Notes under the pieces: model-generated
Told to the model about the DNA's origin: nothing
Database searches by the model: none
Seen by the model: the letters and a program-made list of their open reading frames with translations, nothing else
From: Virgisporangium aliadipatigenens
GTDB taxonomy: Bacteria > Actinomycetota > Actinomycetes > Mycobacteriales > Micromonosporaceae
NCBI RefSeq assembly: GCF_016863615.1
Contig: NZ_BOPF01000002.1
Span: 558,001-622,000, forward strand
Direction: 5' to 3'
DNA: 64,000 nucleotides
Shown: in pieces, positions 60,254 through 64,000 of the stretch
Layout: each line of letters starts with the position of its first letter
Position numbering within the stretch: the stretch's first letter is position 1
Program-made: the position numbers and the translations under genes

Positions 60254-60366
60254 GATTCGACCAGCGGTTCGGTGTGCTGCTGCTGCATGATCGCCCATGC
60301 GGCCGTGCCCGTCAGGGCGAGCAGCCCGGTGATGCCGGCGATGAGGATGAGGACGCGGCGCGTCAT
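60250..60366 (-). CDS. Micropeptide 2 of tandem family (38 residues)
   Basis: ATG 60366 overlaps the stop of micropeptide 1 as ATGA and has a strong GGAGG ribosome site inside that gene. It begins MTRRVLILIAGITGLLALTG, has AWA at the putative cleavage site, and ends IMQQQHTEPLVES, with Thr in place of Cys. Confidence 0.75.
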   Translation of the reverse strand: MTRRVLILIAGITGLLALTGTAAWAIMQQQHTEPLVES

Positions 60367-60485
60367 GATTCCTCCAGCGGTTCGCAGTGTTGCAGGTTCA
60401 TGCCGGCGTGGGCGGCGTCGCCGAGCAGGGCGAGCGCGCCGGTGATCCCGGCGAGGAGAACGAGCGTGCGGCGGATTCGGGTCAT
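60363..60485 (-). CDS. Micropeptide 1 of tandem family (40 residues)
   Basis: This is the first gene of the array. It begins MTRIRRTLVLLAGITGALAL, has AHA at the putative cleavage site, and ends GMNLQHCEPLEES. A direct repeat of GTGGAACG lies upstream on the minus strand (60497-60514 region), a possible regulator site. The basic N-terminus, hydrophobic core and A-x-A site fit a Sec signal peptide. Confidence 0.75.
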   Translation of the reverse strand: MTRIRRTLVLLAGITGALALLGDAAHAGMNLQHCEPLEES

Positions 60486-60493
60486 GTCCCGTA

Positions 60494-60515
60494 CGGCGTT
60501 CCACGCCGTTCCACC
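60494..60515 (-). promoter_or_regulatory. Direct repeat upstream of micropeptide array
   Basis: Two copies of CGTTCCAC (GTGGAACG on the minus strand) are spaced about 10 nt apart, one helical turn. They lie between the divergent micropeptide array and crcB genes. This fits tandem binding by a regulator such as a dimeric activator; no regulator has been identified. Confidence 0.4.
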
Positions 60516-60541
60516 GGCGGCGGGGCTTGTAATCTGCGGCG

Positions 60542-60949
60542 GTGCGATCATCCGACCTCGACCCGGCCGTGCTGGCGGTCGTCGCCGTCGGCGGCGCGCT
60601 CGGTTCGGCGGCGCGCTACGGGGTCTCGCTGGCGCTGCCGCACGACCCGGCGTCGGGGCTGCCGTGGGCGACACTCGCCGTCAACGCCGTCGGCTGCCTC
60701 CTGATCGGCGTGCTGACGGTCGTGGTCACCGAGGCCCGGACCGCGCACCGCCTCGCCCGGCCGTTCCTCGGCGTGGGGTTCCTGGGCGGGTTCACGACGT
60801 TCTCCACGTGGGCGGTGGAGGTCCGCGGCATGCTGGCCGGCGGGCGGGCCCTGGTCGGGGTGGGATACCTGGCGCTGACGCTGGTCGTGGCGTTCGCGGC
60901 GGTCGCCGCGGGGCTGTCCGTCGCGCGGTGGGTCCGGGGGAGCCGGTGA
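60542..60949 (+). CDS. crcB: Fluoride exporter CrcB/Fluc, subunit 1
   Basis: This 135-residue protein has four membrane helices and the Fluc signatures GGALGSAARYGVS, NAVGCLLIGVL and GFLGGFTTFSTWAVE. Fluc channels export fluoride passively as dual-topology dimers. Tandem genes like these usually make heterodimers. GTG 60542 lies 6 nt after TAATCT, so the mRNA is leaderless and there is no room for a fluoride riboswitch. It overlaps the second subunit gene. Confidence 0.95.
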   Translation: MRSSDLDPAVLAVVAVGGALGSAARYGVSLALPHDPASGLPWATLAVNAVGCLLIGVLTVVVTEARTAHRLARPFLGVGFLGGFTTFSTWAVEVRGMLAGGRALVGVGYLALTLVVAFAAVAAGLSVARWVRGSR

Positions 60950-61299
60950 CGCTCGCGCTGGTGCTGCTCGGCGGCGCCGTCGGCGCCCTGCTCCGCTACG
61001 TCACCGAGGTCGTCGTCCGCCGCCGGCTGCGGACCGCCTTCCCCGTCGGCACCTTCCTGGTGAACGTCACGGGCAGCCTCGTTCTCGGCCTCGTCACCGG
61101 CGCGGCGACGGCGTTGCCGCCGGAGGTGGGAACCCTCGTCGGCACCGGCTTCTGCGGCGCGCTCACCACGTACAGCACGTTCGGCAACGAGACGCTGCAG
61201 CTGTGGCGCGACGACCGCCGCCGGATCGCTGTCGGCTACGTGACGGCGAGCGCGTTAGCGGGACTGGCCGGCGCGTTCCTCGGCGTGGCGCTTACGTAG
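60946..61299 (+). CDS. crcB: Fluoride exporter CrcB/Fluc, subunit 2
   Basis: This 117-residue protein has the same fold as subunit 1 (LGGAVGALLRYVTE, NVTGSLVLGLVTG, GTGFCGALTTYSTFGNE). Its GTG start overlaps the subunit 1 stop as GTGA, so the two are co-translated. The pair most likely assembles as a heterodimer with opposed topologies. Confidence 0.95.
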   Translation: MTLALVLLGGAVGALLRYVTEVVVRRRLRTAFPVGTFLVNVTGSLVLGLVTGAATALPPEVGTLVGTGFCGALTTYSTFGNETLQLWRDDRRRIAVGYVTASALAGLAGAFLGVALT

Positions 61300-61381
61300 T
61301 CGGCCGGCGCATTTGCGTAGCCGGATCATGCATCGACGGCCATAGAGTCGAAAGGACCGCTCCCTCGGAAGGTGGTCCACT

Positions 61382-63316
61382 GTGGACAGACGCGTCGACG
61401 CGGCCATCGCGGCAGCCGCCGGTTCGCTGTGGCGCGAACGCTCCCCGGACGGCGGGTTCACCGGCGGGGAACCGTCCGGCTCGGTGCTCGCCACGGCCGG
61501 CGCGATCGTCGCCCTGCACGCGGCCGACCCGGTGGGTTCCGCCGCACGGGTGGCCGCCGGTGCGCAGTGGCTGCGCCGCCACCGGGGTCCCGACGGCGGG
61601 TGGGGCGATCCGGCGGCCACGGCGGTGGCGATCGCCGCACTGCGCTGCACCGGAACGTCCACAGTGGAGGTCGCCGGCGGCCTGCGGCGGCTGCTCGCCA
61701 TGGGCGGAGTGGCCGCCGTGGCCGACACCGCCACCGCGCACCTGTGCCGGCAGTTCCTCGACCTGGCCGGCCTCTCCGACGGCACGCGCCCGCACCGGCT
61801 GCCGCTCGAACTGGTCCTGCTCGACGGGCTGCGCCGGCGGCGGCTCGGCTACCGCTGCGTGGCGTTCGTGGCGACGGCGCTGCTGCAGGAGGTGACGATG
61901 CCGCCGCCGGGGCCGCCGCGCCGGTGGACGCTCGGCCGGGCGCGTGCCGCCGCGGTGGACCTGCTGGAGCGCGTGCACGACGACGAGGGCCGAACGGGCG
62001 AGTTCGGCGCGCAGCCGTGGCAGGCGGCGCTCGTCTGCCTGGGACTGGCCCGGGCCGGCCGCGCCCCGCACATCGTCGCGGCGACCGTGGGTTACCTGCA
62101 CCGGGCGGCCCGCCCGGACGGCGGCTGGCCCGCCACGACCGGCCCCGACCTCGAGGGCACCGCCGTGGCGCTGGCCGCCCTGCTGACCACGCGCGTCGCG
62201 CCTGCCGACCCGACACCGCGCACCGACCCGGTGGCCGACGCCCTCCGCCACCTAGCCGCGCGCACCGCCCCGGACGCGGAGACATCCCGCTCCGCGCCCG
62301 GCCCGGGAGCCGCGACCGCAGCTCCGCCCGGCTCCGGGCTTGCCGGCCCGAGCGGCGACCGTCGCGGGCCCGCCGATGGGCCCGCCGCTCGGAGCGCGGA
62401 CCCGGACGTGCGGGGTTTCGGGGACACGCCGCCCGGCGCGGGGCGCGTCGACGCGGCCGTCGAACGGCGGTGGCCGGACGGCCCGGCGGGCGGGCCCGGT
62501 GGGCTCGGCAGCGGTGGCCGGGACAGCGGTGACGCGCGGCTCGCCGAACTCCTGGAGTGGTTGCGGCGCAGCCGGCGGCGCACGCCGTTCCACCTCTTCG
62601 ACGCGCCGGCCGGGGGCTGGAGTCGTTCGACCGGAAAGGGCTGGCCGAGCGCGGCGGCGACGGCCGAGGTGATCGTCGCGCTGGCCGCGGCGCCGGGCTC
62701 CGCCGACGACCCAGTCCTGCCGGGCGCGGCCCGCTGGCTGGTCGGACGCCGGGACCGCCGCGGCGCGTGGAGTCCGTGGGTGCGCGACACGTCGGTGGCC
62801 GGCGAGGGGCCGTGCCCGAGCGTGACGGCCCGGGCCGTCGTGGCGCTGCTCGCCGCGGGCGTCCCGGTGACCGACCCGCCGCTGCGGCACGCGCTGCGCT
62901 GGCTGCTGGCGGCGCAGCGCCCGGACGGCACGTTCGACCGGGCCGGCCACCGGGGGCGCACGCTCGGGACCGCGTGCGTGCTGGAGGCGCTGGCCGTCGC
63001 CGGGCTCGGCGCGCATCCGGTGGCCGTGCGGGCCCGGGACCGGCTGCTGGAGGTCCAGCGCGCGGACGGCTCGTGGGGCGACGGCACGGCCGAGGAGACG
63101 GTGTGGGCGCTGCTGGCGTTGCTGCGCGCCGGCGTTCCGGCCGACAGCAATGCGGTCCGGTGGGGCGTCGGCTGGCTGCTCGCCGCGCAGCGCCCCGACG
63201 GCACCTGGCCGACCGTCCACATCGGACAGGTGGCGGTGACCGGCAACGCGCTGCGCGTCCTGTCCCGCTACCGCGCGGCCGTCCCGGTCCCGGCCCGCGA
63301 CTGGGCCGGTGCGTGA
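61382..63316 (+). CDS. Squalene/prenyltransferase-repeat cyclase-like protein
   Basis: This 644-residue protein has multiple QW-type repeats of the terpene cyclase alpha-alpha barrels (GPDGGWGD, RPDGGWPA, AQRPDGTFDRAG, VQRADGSWGD, AQRPDGTWPT). A disordered, Gly/Pro-rich insertion lies between the halves at about residues 300-390. I do not see the DxDD motif of squalene-hopene cyclases, so a different substrate or mechanism is likely. AAGGTGG precedes GTG 61382. Its stop overlaps the FAD enzyme start as TGATG, pointing to a terpenoid-type pathway. Confidence 0.82.
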   Translation: MDRRVDAAIAAAAGSLWRERSPDGGFTGGEPSGSVLATAGAIVALHAADPVGSAARVAAGAQWLRRHRGPDGGWGDPAATAVAIAALRCTGTSTVEVAGGLRRLLAMGGVAAVADTATAHLCRQFLDLAGLSDGTRPHRLPLELVLLDGLRRRRLGYRCVAFVATALLQEVTMPPPGPPRRWTLGRARAAAVDLLERVHDDEGRTGEFGAQPWQAALVCLGLARAGRAPHIVAATVGYLHRAARPDGGWPATTGPDLEGTAVALAALLTTRVAPADPTPRTDPVADALRHLAARTAPDAETSRSAPGPGAATAAPPGSGLAGPSGDRRGPADGPAARSADPDVRGFGDTPPGAGRVDAAVERRWPDGPAGGPGGLGSGGRDSGDARLAELLEWLRRSRRRTPFHLFDAPAGGWSRSTGKGWPSAAATAEVIVALAAAPGSADDPVLPGAARWLVGRRDRRGAWSPWVRDTSVAGEGPCPSVTARAVVALLAAGVPVTDPPLRHALRWLLAAQRPDGTFDRAGHRGRTLGTACVLEALAVAGLGAHPVAVRARDRLLEVQRADGSWGDGTAEETVWALLALLRAGVPADSNAVRWGVGWLLAAQRPDGTWPTVHIGQVAVTGNALRVLSRYRAAVPVPARDWAGA

Positions 63317-64000
63317 TGGGCCCGGACGTCGTGGTCTGCGGGGCCGGTGCCGCCGGACTCGCCGCCGCGCACGCCCTCGGCCTGCTCGGCCTGCGGGTTC
63401 TCGTGTTGGAACGGCGCACCGCCCCGAGCGGCGTCGCCAAGGGCGAACTGCTGCAACCCGAGTCGATCGGCGCACTCGACGGCTGGGGCGTGCTGCCCGC
63501 CCTGTACGACGCCGGCGTCGGCGCGCTCGCCCGGATCCGCGTGCGGGACCCGCTCGGCGCGCCCCTGCTCACGCTCGACTACGACACCCTCGGCGGCGCG
63601 TACCGGCGGATCGGCTGCGTGCCGTACCCGACGCTGCTGCGCGCGTTCGCGGAGCGGCTGGCCCCCACCGTCGAACTGCGCCGCAACGTGCGCGTCGTCG
63701 AACCGCTGCGCAACGGCGGCGGCCGCGTCAACGGGGTGCGGGTCGCCGACGGCGAGACCATCCACGACATCCCGGCCCGGCTCGTGGTCGCCGCGGACGG
63801 CGTGTCGTCGCGCCTGCGCACCGCGCTGCTGATGCCGGCCCGTCGGCGCCGCTACGACCACAGCCTGCTCACCCTCGAACTGCGCGGCGCCGGCGTCGCC
63901 GAGGAGGTCAGCGCCCACCGCACCCCGCGCGGGCTGCGCCTGCTCTACCCGCTGCCGGACGGCCGGGTGCGGCTCTACGCGCAGGTGGGGCGCGACGAGT
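63316..64000 (+). CDS. FAD-dependent monooxygenase-like protein (cut by window edge)
   Basis: The first 228 codons show the FAD dinucleotide-binding motif GAGAAGLAAAHALG at the N-terminus, the ribose-binding Glu region LERRTAP, and the second FAD motif VVAADGVSSRLRT. This is the class A flavin hydroxylase/epoxidase group. It is coupled to the cyclase-like gene, so epoxidation or hydroxylation of a terpenoid substrate is plausible. The C-terminal part lies outside the window. Confidence 0.85.
   Translation, partial: MGPDVVVCGAGAAGLAAAHALGLLGLRVLVLERRTAPSGVAKGELLQPESIGALDGWGVLPALYDAGVGALARIRVRDPLGAPLLTLDYDTLGGAYRRIGCVPYPTLLRAFAERLAPTVELRRNVRVVEPLRNGGGRVNGVRVADGETIHDIPARLVVAADGVSSRLRTALLMPARRRRYDHSLLTLELRGAGVAEEVSAHRTPRGLRLLYPLPDGRVRLYAQVGRDE

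Noticed and set aside
60486-60541. Fluoride riboswitch before crcB
   Set aside because: The -10 box lies 6 nt from the start codon, leaving no leader for a riboswitch.

Overview
This window comes from a very GC-rich, gene-dense actinobacterial chromosome. GTG starts are frequent and ATGA, GTGA or TGATG stop/start overlaps are common. Many genes appear to be leaderless, with a TAnnnT-type -10 hexamer only 6-8 nt before the start codon. Regulator families (SARP/BTAD, MmyB-type XRE, LuxR, SigE-type ECF), a squalene-cyclase-like enzyme and a GATCTTGCA hairpin repeat fit a morphologically complex actinomycete. I lean towards Micromonosporaceae, but that rests on recall of the repeat and was not searched. 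No transposase, integrase, phage gene or CRISPR array was seen, and no gene-free stretch exceeds 300 bases.

Layout. 0-13 kb: small regulator/effector pairs. These are an MFS exporter and XRE-cupin regulator around a 31-bp palindrome, a sigma/anti-sigma pair, a sulfotransferase, two MmyB-type regulators, a SARP regulator, an alpha/beta hydrolase, an aldo-keto reductase, a MerR regulator with a 19-bp promoter spacer, and a LacI regulator with two operators in front of an MFS exporter. 14.1-19.4 kb (minus strand): argG, then an Hsp70-membrane-WD40 fusion, a Pth2-like protein, a small coiled-coil protein and a tRNA with a CUA (amber) anticodon. 19.5-28 kb: lipoprotein, MauE-like, DUF4132, CPBP protease, DUF4142 and a large LuxR regulator. 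28-34 kb: an ODC-like decarboxylase/MFS pair with an ArsR regulator, then a serine hydrolase and an ADP-ribosylglycohydrolase. 34-48 kb: nucleotidyltransferase, SUKH-like proteins, secreted alpha-galactosidase, aldose epimerase, a copper/DyP peroxidase group, CoA-transferase, M14 peptidase and a PRC-barrel protein.

48.4-57.8 kb is rich in translation genes. A leaderless 32-codon reading frame with a strong terminator precedes four divergent tRNA genes (Ala-like, Asp, Ser, Val). Further on, an auxiliary trpS and an EF-G paralogue are transcribed divergently, each behind its own short leader peptide and hairpin. This looks like a set of translation-stress or antibiotic-responsive genes controlled by attenuation.

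58.9-60.5 kb holds what I consider the most novel item. Five tandem, mutually homologous genes of 38-41 codons are each stop/start-coupled to the next. Each encodes a signal-peptide-like helix ending in A-x-A plus a 12-13 residue tail, often containing QHCEPL. The last gene overlaps the start of a TPR protein. This resembles the logic of a secreted-peptide/TPR-receptor module (Rap-Phr-like), which I do not know from actinomycetes; function is inference. The window ends with a crcB pair, a squalene/prenyltransferase-repeat cyclase and a truncated FAD-dependent enzyme.
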